DNA of 64,000 nucleotides from Balanoglossus misakiensis (lineage: Eukaryota > Hemichordata): assembly GCA_040954595.2 (NCBI GenBank), contig CM082589.2, positions 9,610,001-9,674,000 of the forward strand, written 5' to 3'. Made by a program: the position numbers and the translations under genes. The number at the start of each line of letters is the position of its first letter. The first letter of the stretch is position 1. Under the pieces are notes generated by a model, which was given only the letters and a program-made list of their open reading frames with translations, was not told where the DNA came from and searched no databases. Positions 49,364 through 59,136 of this stretch are shown in pieces.

Positions 49364-50989
49364 CCACCTCTACTGAGACAACATCAACCACAGTCATCAA
49401 TTTCGCTGTCAGATTTTGACATTAAACAAGAAGAAGCCATTGCTTGGTCAGAACTGTTTTCTGACGCATTCATTTTTGCTCTACAAAAAATACAATGCAC
49501 AGAGCTGATATAGAAACAGTATTTGGGGATTTTAAATCAACATTAGCAACAACTGCTAACAGTAATGACAGTGAATGCTCAAATGTCATTTATTTGGGCA
49601 TATCAAGTGAACACGCAGACTCTATTGAAACTGTCCATAACATTATCAATAAGCTGTATATGTTACATTCAGAGTTGGTGTAAGAATAAAATACCTGGTT
49701 GTGGTTGGTGATGGGAAAACTTTCCATCACCTGATAAAGTTAAAAGACATGTATGGTGCAGATTTAGACTGGTTGCAGCCTTTTATCGGAGACTGGCATA
49801 CTCTAAAAAATTACCAACCAGTCATCATGAAAATATTCTGGGATGCTGACTTAAGATGGGTCCCTGGGATCTTTTTGCTCGTTGCTATGGGCCTTTATAG
49901 GACATTACACCCCGATTTGGACTAAGCCGTTTTCAGAGTCTAACAAGGGGCTGGTAACTAGTTGAAAATCTGCACGATTGTGTGCACACCCCATGTCCGA
50001 GTATGTTTACGGCAGCTACCGCCCGGCCATAGGCCGCCACGCTAATACGGCAAAGCAGCGGTCAGCGATAGCGTGCGCGTCCTGTAACCACAGTAACTGG
50101 ATCGAACGCTAAAAATCCAATGTTTTGTACACAGAGATTTTGTACCGTTCACGAAAATCCCTAAGGCTTTTTTCATAGGCCACGTACGCCAGTCAAATTT
50201 GACCTGCTTGTTGAGAACGTACTTCCGCACAGTGTGACGGATCGTTTTTTTCTGTTTTCGTCGTGCTAAGAAGCGATACCGGTGGAAGAGTGCGTCCAAA
50301 AACACCCAAAATCGATGACTTTTTCAGATGTGGTACGGGTATGCTGAAATCGTAGGATACAACGATAATATTCGAAAACAAAATCCGTCACGATCTTCCC
50401 TGGTTCAAGCAACTAATGAATACGTATCAAGTTCGTTTTTGAGGTCACGGAATAAAAAGCCTTAGGCTTTTGAAATTTGACCTAGCTAATTTGCATATCA
50501 ATGGCGTCAGGGGGCGCGCGCTCACAATCGTGCAGATTTTCAACTAGTTACCAGCCCCTTGTTAGACTCTGAAAACGGCTTAGTCCAAATCGGGGTGTAA
50601 TGTCCTATAAAGGCCCATAGCAACGAGCAAAAAGATCCTAGGGACCCATCTTAAAACATCTGGCAGGGTTCAATCATAAAGGGGGAACTTCGGAAACCCT
50701 AGTTCAGTGTACAAATTTCAAGCTAACTCATCGCTTCCCAACACAAATTTGGGAACGTATGTTTAGATGTCTTGTCAATTCCTTTTTGAATCAGAGGGGT
50801 GAAACCCATAATACCCAGCACTGTCCCTTAGATACAGAAACAGTCCAAAAATGTTTACTAGAAGCTGTCACAAAATGTTTGGAATGTACTGAAGATAAAG
50901 CTGATCATATTGACAAAATTAATGGTGACCTTAAGGCTCAACTTACTGGCTTGCAAGAGGAATTTCAGATTTTTTGTGACAGAACATAG
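49364..50989 (+). pseudogene. Transposase-like core, first part, split by MITE
   Basis: Several frames share the sense. DIKQEEAIAWSELF (frame ending near 49490) shifts to HRADIETVFGDFKSTLA (49495-49683), then shifts again to KYLVVVGDGKTFHHLIKLKDMYGADLDWLQPFIGDWHTLKNYQPVIMKIFWDAD. The Asp of GDGKT and the GDWH box are the strongest conserved points in this family and are candidates for metal-binding acidic residues of an RNase-H-like transposase. The frame enters the MITE at TTAA (49851). Resuming at 50651, the same frame continues KHLAGFNHKGG...HRFPTQIWERMFRCLV through a charged helical tail to TAG near 50987. No intron border is clear after it. The assignment to a transposase core is inference. 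Confidence 0.6.
49855..50650. mobile_element. TTAA MITE with 128-bp TIRs
   Basis: The left TIR 49855-49982 starts GATGGGTCCCTGGGATC; its inverted copy is 50523-50650. TTAA lies at 49851-49854 and 50651-50654. The 540-bp interior has no coding sequence. TTAA targets are used by piggyBac and Kolobok elements; the terminal bases do not decide between them. It interrupts a transposase codon, and excising it with one TTAA restores the frame. Confidence 0.9.
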
Positions 50990-51552
50990 TACGATATTTT
51001 ACCCACAAGTCTCCGTTATTTGTATCATCGAAGGTTGCCCATTTAATAACTTTTTCTGTTTTAGATACTAACAATGATATGAAGTACATATAAATCTATT
51101 TATTTTTATCTAGGAAAAGTACGTTGAGGAATTAGAATGTAAATTTCAAAATCAAAATTTAAAAGCCATAGAAATCAAAGTATCAATGTACTGCAAATGT
51201 CACACTTTAGGGGAAACAAGCAATGACTAACTGAGGTGGCCAGTCTCTGTTGAAAGTTAACATGTAAATTTCCATTGTTCTGTCAATAGAAAAAATCAAT
51301 ATCTTTTTGTTTGATTAAACAGGTTTTACAAGTGACCCTGTTTTACTCCAAACTTTTTTGTATGGCTGGCTATGCAATTGCTTGATTATTTTATAAAATT
51401 CGTATCTCCTCTCTCAATAATGCATAATTTTCTAAATCATTTGAAATGGTAATTGACAATAAGATTCACCTTAAAAGTAAGATCTCAAAATTTATATTAG
51501 TGGTGTACAATTCTCTCTACACATGTTAACTTTGCCTGGTTTGACTGAGTAA
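50990..51552. other. Non-coding gap in transposon gene
   Basis: AT-rich stretch between two coding parts of the transposon. It may be an intron or decayed coding DNA; no convincing donor/acceptor pair is visible. Confidence 0.4.
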
Positions 51553-52055
51553 ATGATTGTACAAATCAGAATGAATCATGGGATATTTCACGTACTGTGC
51601 AGAAGGGCAAATACAGACAAAACTTTCAAATTTTGGGTTAGATTTATAGAGGACGATTTGTTTGCATACATGTCTTTGTACATTGCAATAAGGTCAGGAA
51701 ATTGGAACCTTCGAATATTGGCTTTGAAACAAATGAACCCACTGTTCCATGCATATGACCGATCCCTGTACTTGAGGTTAATTCCCAGACATCTCGCTGA
51801 CCTTCTGAAGATGCCAAACTCTCTGTTGTTACATTTCAAAGCAGGTGGTTTTGTTTGCAATTTGTCAGGCTCAACTTGGGTTAATGTAGCACTAGATGAA
51901 GCCCATGAAATGTGTGTCAATAAAGATGTTAAAGCTGCATTGCATACTTCTACAGGTGGGTTAATGGAGAGAATAGCAATTTATTTAGAGTGTAAAATAT
52001 AAAATATGCTCGACCGCAGTTCCTGTCTTCTGAATGATCTTTATTTAAAACCAAC

Positions 52056-52086
52056 GTTTCGGCAGTACACAGACTGCCTTCTTCAG
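52056..52086 (-). ncRNA. Hammerhead-ribozyme-like motif, left PLE copy
   Basis: Mirror image of the motif at 55194-55224, identical in sequence, on the minus strand in the 3' UTR of the left copy. Confidence 0.45.
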
Positions 52087-52437
52087 GGTATACTAATGGA
52101 AACAAATAAAACACGGTAGGAATCGGTTAAAATAGGTATGTGGTAAAAAGCAGTAAATTTCAGAAAATTAACAAAATTGGCATTACAATAAAAGGCGTCT
52201 CTGTGTGACTAGAGGTTAAAAATGAATGGTAATGACAAAAGTTGTACATTTCATGGGAATAAAATCACTATATATGTGTAGAATATAGAGAGAAACCAAC
52301 CTTGATACGAAGTTGCAGCGTATCGAGAAGTATAGTGATGGTGTTGGAAACTGACTCCCTAGTGTGGGGCAGAAAGATCAAATGTAGACCCCCCAGGTGA
52401 GATAAGAATTTAATGGAGGGAACATGGTATGGAGGCA

Positions 52438-53731
52438 TCATCCCTCCTTACGGTTGATACCATTTGGCGATAGGGTACCAAACTCAGTAATGAAGAAGAG
52501 TTCTTTTTGACGTCGGGTTTGTGTGTTGGGGCTGAACATTTTGCAGAGGCCACTGGCATGAAAGTGACTGAGGTTGTGACCAGGTTGGTTAAAATGTTCT
52601 GAGACAGGGGTGGGTTTGTTATTTTTGATGGTGTAGATGTGTTCATATAGGCGTCGTTTGAATTCTCTTTTTGTTTCGCCTATATATTGTTTTAGGCATT
52701 TCTGGCAGGTTATGATGTAGATAAGGTTGCGGGTAGTGCATTTGATGTTCCCAATGACTTTGTGGGTTTTGCCGGTGTGTGTACTTGTGATGGTGTCTGT
52801 TTCTGAAATAAAGGGACATTGGTTGCATTTGCCACATCGTTTGGTGTCGCCAGTAGTGTGATCGATGGGTGTGGTTTTCAGGTTTGCTCTTACAAGGATC
52901 TTCCTCATGTTGGGGGATTGTTTGTACGCTGTTATTGGTAATTCCTTAATGGCCTTGTTTATTTCTGTGTCATTGGAAATAATGCCCCAGTGTTTGGTGA
53001 GAATGTCGGAAATTTTGGGGAGGACAGGATTGAAGGTGACAACCAAGGGAATTCTTTGGTTGTGTCGTCTGGGGCTCGAGTGGTTGGCGTTGATGAGTTG
53101 TTTTCTGTCTAGGTTCTTCGCTTTGTTGATGTCATGGTCGATCTTATGTGGATTATAGCCTCTTGCCCTGAAATGCTCTCTCAGATCACTAGTGGCTTTG
53201 TCATATGACTGGTCGCTTGAACAAATGCGGCGGTAACGTAGAGTCTGACTCCAAGTGATCGAACCGAAAACGTGTTTTGGGTGGCAGGAGTTGTGCCACA
53301 GATAAGTGTGTTGGTCTGTGGGTTTGCTGTATATGGTGGTGTGGATTTTGTTATCTTGTATGCTCATAGAAGTATCTAGAAAGGGTACATTAACAGAGTT
53401 AAATTCCATGGTAAATTTGATGGTGGGGTGAATTTGATTGCAGAATTTGTGGAAGGAGTGAAGATTTTCTACACCATGGGTCCATATGAAACGGATGTCA
53501 TCAATGTAGCGTCGCCAGTGTATAGGTTTGTGTTCAGCATTTTGCAGAATCATGTTTTCGATTTTGCCCATGGCGAGGTTTGCATAAGAGGGGGCGACCT
53601 TTGACCCCATGGCCGTACCGTGTGTCTGTAGGAAGTACCTATCTTTAAAAATAAAGAAATTGTGTTCTAAAATAAAGTGTAACATTTCAATCGTAAGTTG
53701 AGGGCTATTTACATTATGGTCAATAAGATAT
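52438..53731 (-). CDS. Penelope-like reverse transcriptase with GIY-YIG endonuclease, left copy (5'-truncated)
   Basis: The ORF is open from the junction near 53731; the first Met is at 53685 and gives 415 residues. The reverse-transcriptase palm shows GTAMG at residues 23-27, P-x-YANL about 32-37, and the catalytic Y-I-D-D at 60-63. A linker with the family's H-P-K-H...LRYRRICS block (135-156) follows. Then a Cys cluster (C284, C287, C290), the GIY-YIG endonuclease with IYIIT (322-326), YIGET (334-338), the conserved Arg of KRRLYEH (344-345) and a terminal E-F-G box. PLEs use this enzyme for target-primed reverse transcription. N-terminal fingers are missing, so this copy cannot act alone. 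Stop at 52438, just before the 3' UTR. Confidence 0.9.
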
Positions 53732-54842
53732 TCTGCAAAATGCTGAACACAAACCTATACACTGGCGACGCTACATTGATGACATCCGTTTCATATGGAC
53801 CCATGGTGTAGAAAATCTTCACTCCTTCCACAAATTCTGCAATCAAATTCACTCCACCATCAAATTTACCATGGAATTTAACTCTGTTAATGTACCCTTT
53901 CTAGATACTTCTATGAGCATACAAGATAACAAAATCCACACCACCATATACAGCAAACCCACAGACCAACACACTTATCTGTGGCACAACTCCTGCCACC
54001 CAAAACACGTTTTCGGTTCGATCACTTGGAGTCAGACTCTACGTTACCGCCGCATTTGTTCAAGCGACCAGTCATATGACAAAGCCACTAGTGATCTGAG
54101 AGAGCATTTCAGGGCAAGAGGCTATAATCCACATAAGATCGACCATGACATCAACAAAGCGAAGAACCTAGACAGAAAACAACTCATCAACGCCAACCAC
54201 TCGAGCCCCAGACGACACAACCAAAGAATTCCCTTGGTTGTCACCTTCAATCCTGTCCTCCCCAAAATTTCCGACATTCTCACCAAACACTGGGGCATTA
54301 TTTCCAATGACACAGAAATAAACAAGGCCATTAAGGAATTACCAATAACAGCGTACAAACAATCCCCCAACATGAGGAAGATCCTTGTAAGAGCAAACCT
54401 GAAAACCACACCCATCGATCACACTACTGGCGACACCAAACGATGTGGCAAATGCAACCAATGTCCCTTTATTTCAGAAACAGACACCATCACAAGTACA
54501 CACACCGGCAAAACCCACAAAGTCATTGGGAACATCAAATGCACTACCCGCAACCTTATCTACATCATAACCTGCCAGAAATGCCTAAAACAATATATAG
54601 GCGAAACAAAAAGAGAATTCAAACGACGCCTATATGAACACATCTACACCATCAAAAATAACAAACCCACCCCTGTCTCAGAACATTTTAACCAACCTGG
54701 TCACAACCTCAGTCACTTTCATGCCAGTGGCCTCTGCAAAATGTTCAGCCCCAACACACAAACCCGACGTCAAAAAGAACTCTTCTTCATTACTGAGTTT
54801 GGTACCCTATCGCCAAATGGTATCAACCGTAAGGAGGGATGA
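53730..54842 (+). CDS. Penelope-like reverse transcriptase with GIY-YIG endonuclease, right copy (more truncated)
   Basis: Sense begins at 53730 in the middle of the RT palm (after the GTAMG box), keeps YIDD, and runs 370 codons to TGA at 54840-54842. A first internal Met at 53871 would give 323 residues. The protein is identical to the left copy except for one Pro to Ser change in the overlap that I noticed. The Cys cluster and complete GIY-YIG endonuclease are retained, the polymerase core is not. The truncation joins directly to the 5' end of the left copy through the shared bases ATTC. Confidence 0.88.
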   Translation: MLQNAEHKPIHWRRYIDDIRFIWTHGVENLHSFHKFCNQIHSTIKFTMEFNSVNVPFLDTSMSIQDNKIHTTIYSKPTDQHTYLWHNSCHPKHVFGSITWSQTLRYRRICSSDQSYDKATSDLREHFRARGYNPHKIDHDINKAKNLDRKQLINANHSSPRRHNQRIPLVVTFNPVLPKISDILTKHWGIISNDTEINKAIKELPITAYKQSPNMRKILVRANLKTTPIDHTTGDTKRCGKCNQCPFISETDTITSTHTGKTHKVIGNIKCTTRNLIYIITCQKCLKQYIGETKREFKRRLYEHIYTIKNNKPTPVSEHFNQPGHNLSHFHASGLCKMFSPNTQTRRQKELFFITEFGTLSPNGINRKEG

Positions 54843-55193
54843 TGCCTCCATACCATGTTCCCTCCATTAAATTCTTATCTCACCTGGGGGGTCTACATTT
54901 GATCTTTCTGCCCCACACTAGGGAGTCAGTTTCCAACACCATCACTATACTTCTCGATACGCTGCAACTTCGTATCAAGGTTGGTTTCTCTCTATATTCT
55001 ACACATATATAGTGATTTTATTCCCATGAAATGTACAACTTTTGTCATTACCATTCATTTTTAACCTCTAGTCACACAGAGACGCCTTTTATTGTAATGC
55101 CAATTTTGTTAATTTTCTGAAATTTACTGCTTTTTACCACATACCTATTTTAACCGATTCCTATCGTGTTTTATTTGTTTCCATTAGTATACC

Positions 55194-55224
55194 CTGAAGA
55201 AGGCAGTCTGTGTACTGCCGAAAC
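55194..55224 (+). ncRNA. Hammerhead-ribozyme-like motif, right PLE copy
   Basis: CTGAAGA, a hairpin GGCAG-TCTGTGTA-CTGCC, and GAAAC follow each other with spacing like the conserved core of a type I hammerhead (CUGANGA, helix II, GAAA). Penelope-like elements are known to carry such ribozymes in their terminal repeats. One unpaired A lies between CTGAAGA and the hairpin, and helix I/III and the cleavage triplet are not clear by eye, so activity is uncertain. Confidence 0.45.
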
Positions 55225-55658
55225 GTTGGTTTTAAATAAAGATCATTCAGAAGACAGGAACTGCGGTCGAGCATATTTTATATTTTACACTCTGTACTAC
55301 GTCCGATGTGCTCCCACCTTCCGCTGAAAACTTCGATAGTTGTAGTTGGACTGACTTTCCTACCTATCCAATTTATTTACCCTATAGAGCTATGGCTGCC
55401 AAGAATCTAAAAGATCAGTTATTTCCTTTCCAAAATGAAACCCATAATTCAGTTAGCGTACATAAAATAAATGAGTCAAACTGCAGGTTGTATATCAATT
55501 GTCTTGAAGGTGCTGATGTATTTTCACCACTTAATACCGCCAGGGAGCTAACTAATATATTTTCAGATGACACAGCGAAAAATAGCGTCAAGGACACTGT
55601 GGTCCCATTTGAGGATTATGTAGAAACAGTGACACACCAGAATAAAAATTACAGGTGA

Positions 55659-56660
55659 CATTGCAAGCAGATATGATCTTACGATATAGAAATATGGAAT
55701 GTAAAAACATTAACAAGGAACATGCCCAAAAATTGACCAAAAATTGTCTGTACAAACACATATGAGAAGCAACTTCTTTCAGTCAGCCCTGGAACAGACA
55801 GACAGACAGACACACACACACACACACACACACACACTGACCTGCCACTGGTAATTAAAAATTTAATAGCCCATGGTCTCTCTGACAGCTGGCTTATTGA
55901 AGTTATGTAAACATGTCTAAGTTGGGGGTAACGACTCCTTGTAAACAGTAACTTTCAAAACAACTGGATAATTGGTTAAGGAGAAGATTTGCTAACCAAA
56001 AACAAAGAAACTTTCATAAAAACTCGCTAAATATTGAATATTTCTGATATCAGAATTGAATAAAAGTTGCACATATACATGTATGTGTTATGAAATTATA
56101 TCCCAAATTTCAAAGCAATCAGAGAAAAAACAAATTTCAAAGCAATCAACAAGCAGTTTCACAAAAGATATTTGTTCAAAAGTGGCAAAAACACAAAATT
56201 GTACAATACCTTACCTCAATCACTACAAGGAACATGCTGCCAAAGTTCTATGCAATATGACAAACAGTTTCAGGAAAACAATTTTTGACAAAAATTGCAA
56301 AAGTTTCCCCGATAACACATTTATGAAAATATCACATTTTTTACAACATATTACTTGACTTACACCTACGAACATGCCTACCAAATTGCAAAGCAATCTG
56401 GCATGCGGTTTTAAAGAAAAATAAATTGACCAAAAATGGCAAATATTGCTCAAAATTATAAATATGCAAATTTTGCAACAATTTGAACAAAACTATGGTT
56501 ACTCAGACAACCATTAGGAAGCTTCATGCTAAATTTCAAAGAAGTAAGCCCATCACTTTCAGAAATGAAGACTTTTTACTAATAACATGGAAAAATACAA
56601 AAAAATGCATAAAAAATAGGTAATCAATAATATTAGCTCAAAACATACATCAATTGTAAG
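55659..56660. repeat. AT-rich degenerate repeats, likely intron
   Basis: The phrase AAATTTCAAAGCAATC and relatives (TCAAAGCAATCA, TTGCAAAGCAATCTGG, ATTTCAAAGAAG) recurs irregularly every 25-250 bp, accompanied by GACCAAAAATGGCAAA and AACAGTTTCAG pieces. This is a decayed tandem or dispersed repeat. It lies between a possible donor near 55656 and the XPG-like segment, so it may be an intron of the transposon gene. Confidence 0.5.
55794..55838. repeat. (ACAG)n(CA)n microsatellite
   Basis: Four or five ACAG units run into about fourteen CA units. Confidence 0.95.
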
Positions 56661-56678
56661 CCAAACAAGAGAAAACTA

Positions 56679-57595
56679 GTGAACTTCTTGTCAGCCACAT
56701 CTTTAAAAATAATTGTGCCGGCTCTGCAAGGTGATCAGGTCCTCATTACAGCAGGTGGCTTTGATGGAGAAAATAGGGACAAGAATCTTTTCGTTGGTAG
56801 TAATGGAATTGTGTCTGAGTGGGAAGCCAAAAGTTGTCATGAAGAAGCTGACAGTAGATGCATCCTTCATGCAGTTCAGTCCTCTTACAAGAAAGGTGTT
56901 ATTTACTCCCCTGATACCGATACTTATCATGTTCTCCTCCCAGTACTATATCAACATGTTCAAAAGGAGATATTTGTACAACTTGATAATGATTTATCAA
57001 ATCTCACTTATTTAGACATGAATCAATTCAAATCAGATTTAAATTTAGACCCTGATTTGCAACATATTCCCCTCCAATATTTAGGCAAAATATTTCAAAC
57101 ACTGTTCATATGCACAGGTTGTGACTATACTTTGCAGGCATTGGAAGGAAATCTTTCTACAAGACATTTTTTCAATACTCTGAATTTATAACTAGTGGCA
57201 CCCTTATACCTGGAACACTGATAGACACAACAGTAGACAGTGTAGGGAATGGAATTTTCGCTTTCATACGTTTAAAAGGTAGTGTTTATGTTAAGAAACA
57301 TTTCCAAGCATTTGATGCATCTCATCCTTTTGAACTTTATCGACAAGTAGCCAGTGTCACTAACAGTCTTAAAGATAACCACATCAAATGGCTTACATAT
57401 ATACGAGAAACAATTTGCCCACGTATCCAGTATGAGGAAGAATGTATCCCTTCCTTTGAAGCCCTACAACTGCACTGGAAAAGATCATGCTGGGTCTCTC
57501 AGTTATGGTCCCAGGCCGATCAGTGCCATGTTACGTTTCCCTTATTCAATAATTATGGATACAGACTAAGCAACGGCGAACTTGATATTATTTAG
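56679..57595 (+). pseudogene. FEN/XPG-like nuclease segment of transposon protein (frameshift, stop)
   Basis: The frame from 56679 shows three blocks of the FEN/XPG fold: CHEEADSRCILHA (Glu55-Glu56-Ala57-Asp58), YSPDTDTYHVLLP (Asp79, Asp81) and FICTGCDYT (Asp149). In structure-specific nucleases these acidic residues bind the two metal ions. Between them is the family block DLDPDLQHIP-like (LDPDLQHIPLQYL). Near 57170 the sense moves +2 (TTTTTTC run), avoiding a TAA at 57189, and continues with EFITSGTLIPGTL...RLKGSVYVKKHFQAF...EALQLHWKRSCWV to TAG at 57593-57595, where a Trp codon is expected (GELDII-stop-DSD). An XPG domain next to a transposase is what points to Academ. Confidence 0.7.
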
Positions 57596-58075
57596 GACAG
57601 TGATGCCAATTTAGAAAAAGTGAAAAATAATTTGGAGTTGCTAACAAAAGGGTGTGGCTGCAAAAAGATGCCAACTTGTAATAGCAGATGTTGTAAATGT
57701 TATAAGACCCACAATGGTTGTGGCCCTGCGTGTCGATGTAATGACTGCAGTAATCCACATAATGGGAATCCTGGATTCTGTACCACATCGAAAAAGTATG
57801 GGGTATGCCCAAAATATACAGATAAGTCACCACTATTAGAATCACCATCACCAATCACTGATACTGAACATCATAATATGGAAAATAGCATTGATGCAAT
57901 TTTACAGGAGTCACATGAATTTGACATTTTAAGAGAAGAAGAGGGAAATATTTACGAGACTGATTCTGACTTTGACGAACTGACTGATGAATATAACTGG
58001 ACGGAAGAAAAACAAACTGATTATTCAAAGAATGGTGATTGTGATTCCAATGATGGTGACTGTGATGACATTTAA
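57596..58075 (+). pseudogene. C-terminal CXC (tesmin-like) Cys-rich domain
   Basis: Continuing in the same frame after the TAG, KNNLELLTKGCGC leads into a Cys cluster of about 33 residues with ten cysteines (GCGCKK, CNSRCCKCYK, CGPACRCNDC), numbered 12-43 from 57620. The spacing C-x-C...C-x-C-x...C-x3-C-x-C-x2-C resembles the CXC/tesmin zinc-binding domain and may be the Cys8 finger reported for Academ proteins. The tail is very acidic, with repeated D-x-D (SDFDEL, GDCDSNDGDCDD), ending at TAA 58073-58075. Likely role, by inference: DNA binding at transposon ends. Confidence 0.7.
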
Positions 58076-58169
58076 TGAATCATCAAAGAAATTGATTTGG
58101 TCTTTTGGGGGTTGCAGCCCTGTTGTGGTTTCAGTCATACCTTTTCAATCGCACCCAGTGTGTATGTGT

Positions 58170-59136
58170 TAATTTCAGACATGGTTACTATAACCGTGTT
58201 CCAAACAATCACCATTTTATCCGCTTGACACTGCGGTAACACAACGATCACTTCTTTGTCCTCTACTTTTTAATATGTACACTTCTCCATTAGGGAAATT
58301 AGTTTCTAGTCATGGATGCCTGTATATAGCTTTTATGCAGATGGCTCTTCATTGTCTTTTACCAACGAGAATGCTCCCAGAATGCTTTATGCGGTACTGG
58401 ATGTCTGAAAATGTCTTGTGTTTAAATAACGATAAGACTGAATTTGTTATTTTTTCTGCTACTTCGGGTAATCTATCTGCCAGAGGGATTACAGAAATTC
58501 ATGTGATGCTCTGAAACCTGTTCATTGTCTGACAATGATTGCACAGATCTGCCATTCAGTCGCTTTTCATTTGCAGCATATTGCACTTGTCTGTAAATAT
58601 TTATCTCAAGCCGCCACAGAGCAATAAAGTTCCTGCTTTTGTTGCATTTCGAATAGATTTGTGTAATTCACTTTTATTTGGGCTCCCTAAGTACGAGATC
58701 AGTCGTATTCAAGTTCAAAATATTGCTGCTAGTTCCAAAATCACCTTTTACATCAATGCAATTTCAGTTGCATTGGTTACCTGTGTCTGATCGTATTGTT
58801 TTCAAGATGTTATTTCTTATTTTTGAATTCATTCATAGACTTGGACCATCATATCTGTCTGATATGATCAAATTATATGTTCCAAATCGAAACTTGAAGT
58901 CAGCTGATCAGCTCAAACTCTGTCATGTTCAGCCCAATGCAATGATGACAACAAAAGTCAAAACAAAATTGCTTGCCTTCAGACACAAATATTTATTGCA
59001 CATATCATCAGCGAATAAAGGGAAATGGTTTCGAAGTTACAGTTGGCATTTTGCATATTCGAAACATCTACTTATATCCCAGGCCATGATACGGAGAAAA
59101 AAAAATACACCAGCTGTGCTCCTCACACGTACGTAG
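58170..59136 (+). mobile_element. Decayed CR1/L2-type LINE fragment
   Basis: FYADGSSLSF (a YADD-box relative), LNNDKTEFVIF, then FRIDLCNSLLFGLPKYEISRIQVQNIAAS and LHWLPVSDRIVFKMLFLIF...GPSYLSDMI are the palm-to-thumb series of CR1/L2/jockey reverse transcriptases. They occur in order but in shifting frames with several stops. It ends with a degenerate FRHKYLLHISS-like C-terminal region. It sits inside the right part of the Academ-like element and is much older than the Tx1 LINE. No target duplication was found. Confidence 0.75.

Larger units (their letters stand above)
51988..55368. mobile_element. Head-to-head double Penelope-like element
   Basis: Two copies of one Penelope-like retroelement face each other. 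Left copy: minus strand, 51988 to about 53731. Right copy: plus strand, 53730-55368. The shared part forms inverted arms 51987-53550 and 53730-55293 (1564 bp each, no net indel) around a 179-bp spacer that belongs to the left copy only. I noticed only two base differences between arms (52116/55164 and 53427/53853, the latter Pro versus Ser). The target duplication CAATTTATTTA (51977-51987 and 55369-55379) flanks the whole unit, so both copies arrived as one insertion. The right copy has about 75 bp of extra 3' end (55294-55368) that the left lacks. Inverted, 5'-truncated partner copies are a known habit of Penelope elements. Confidence 0.9.
51553..55658 (+). pseudogene. Transposase-like core, second part, split by Penelope-like pair
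   Basis: 51553-51987 reads DKTFKFWVRFIEDDLFAYMSLYIAIRSGNW, then LIPRHLADLLKMPNS, GGFVCNLSG and WVNVALDEAHEMCVNKD. The Asp/Glu-rich DEAHE box (residues 115-119) with the earlier acidic boxes could complete a DDE/D-type active site; this is inference from conservation and order. At ERIAIYL the Penelope-like pair enters. Beyond it, 55380 resumes in frame with PYRAMAAKNLKDQLFPFQ and continues to TGA at 55656, past LNTARELTNIF. CAG|GTGACA near 55655 may be a splice donor. An 11-bp repeat, CAATTTATTTA, flanks the insert. Confidence 0.65.

Noticed and set aside
53551-53729. Palindrome spacer as a separate element
   Set aside because: It continues the RT frame of the left PLE copy, so it is simply the part not shared by the shorter right copy.
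52865-54415. Antisense open frames (97 and 64 codons) inside both PLE arms
   Set aside because: They are shadows of the reverse-transcriptase frame and appear identically in both copies for that reason.
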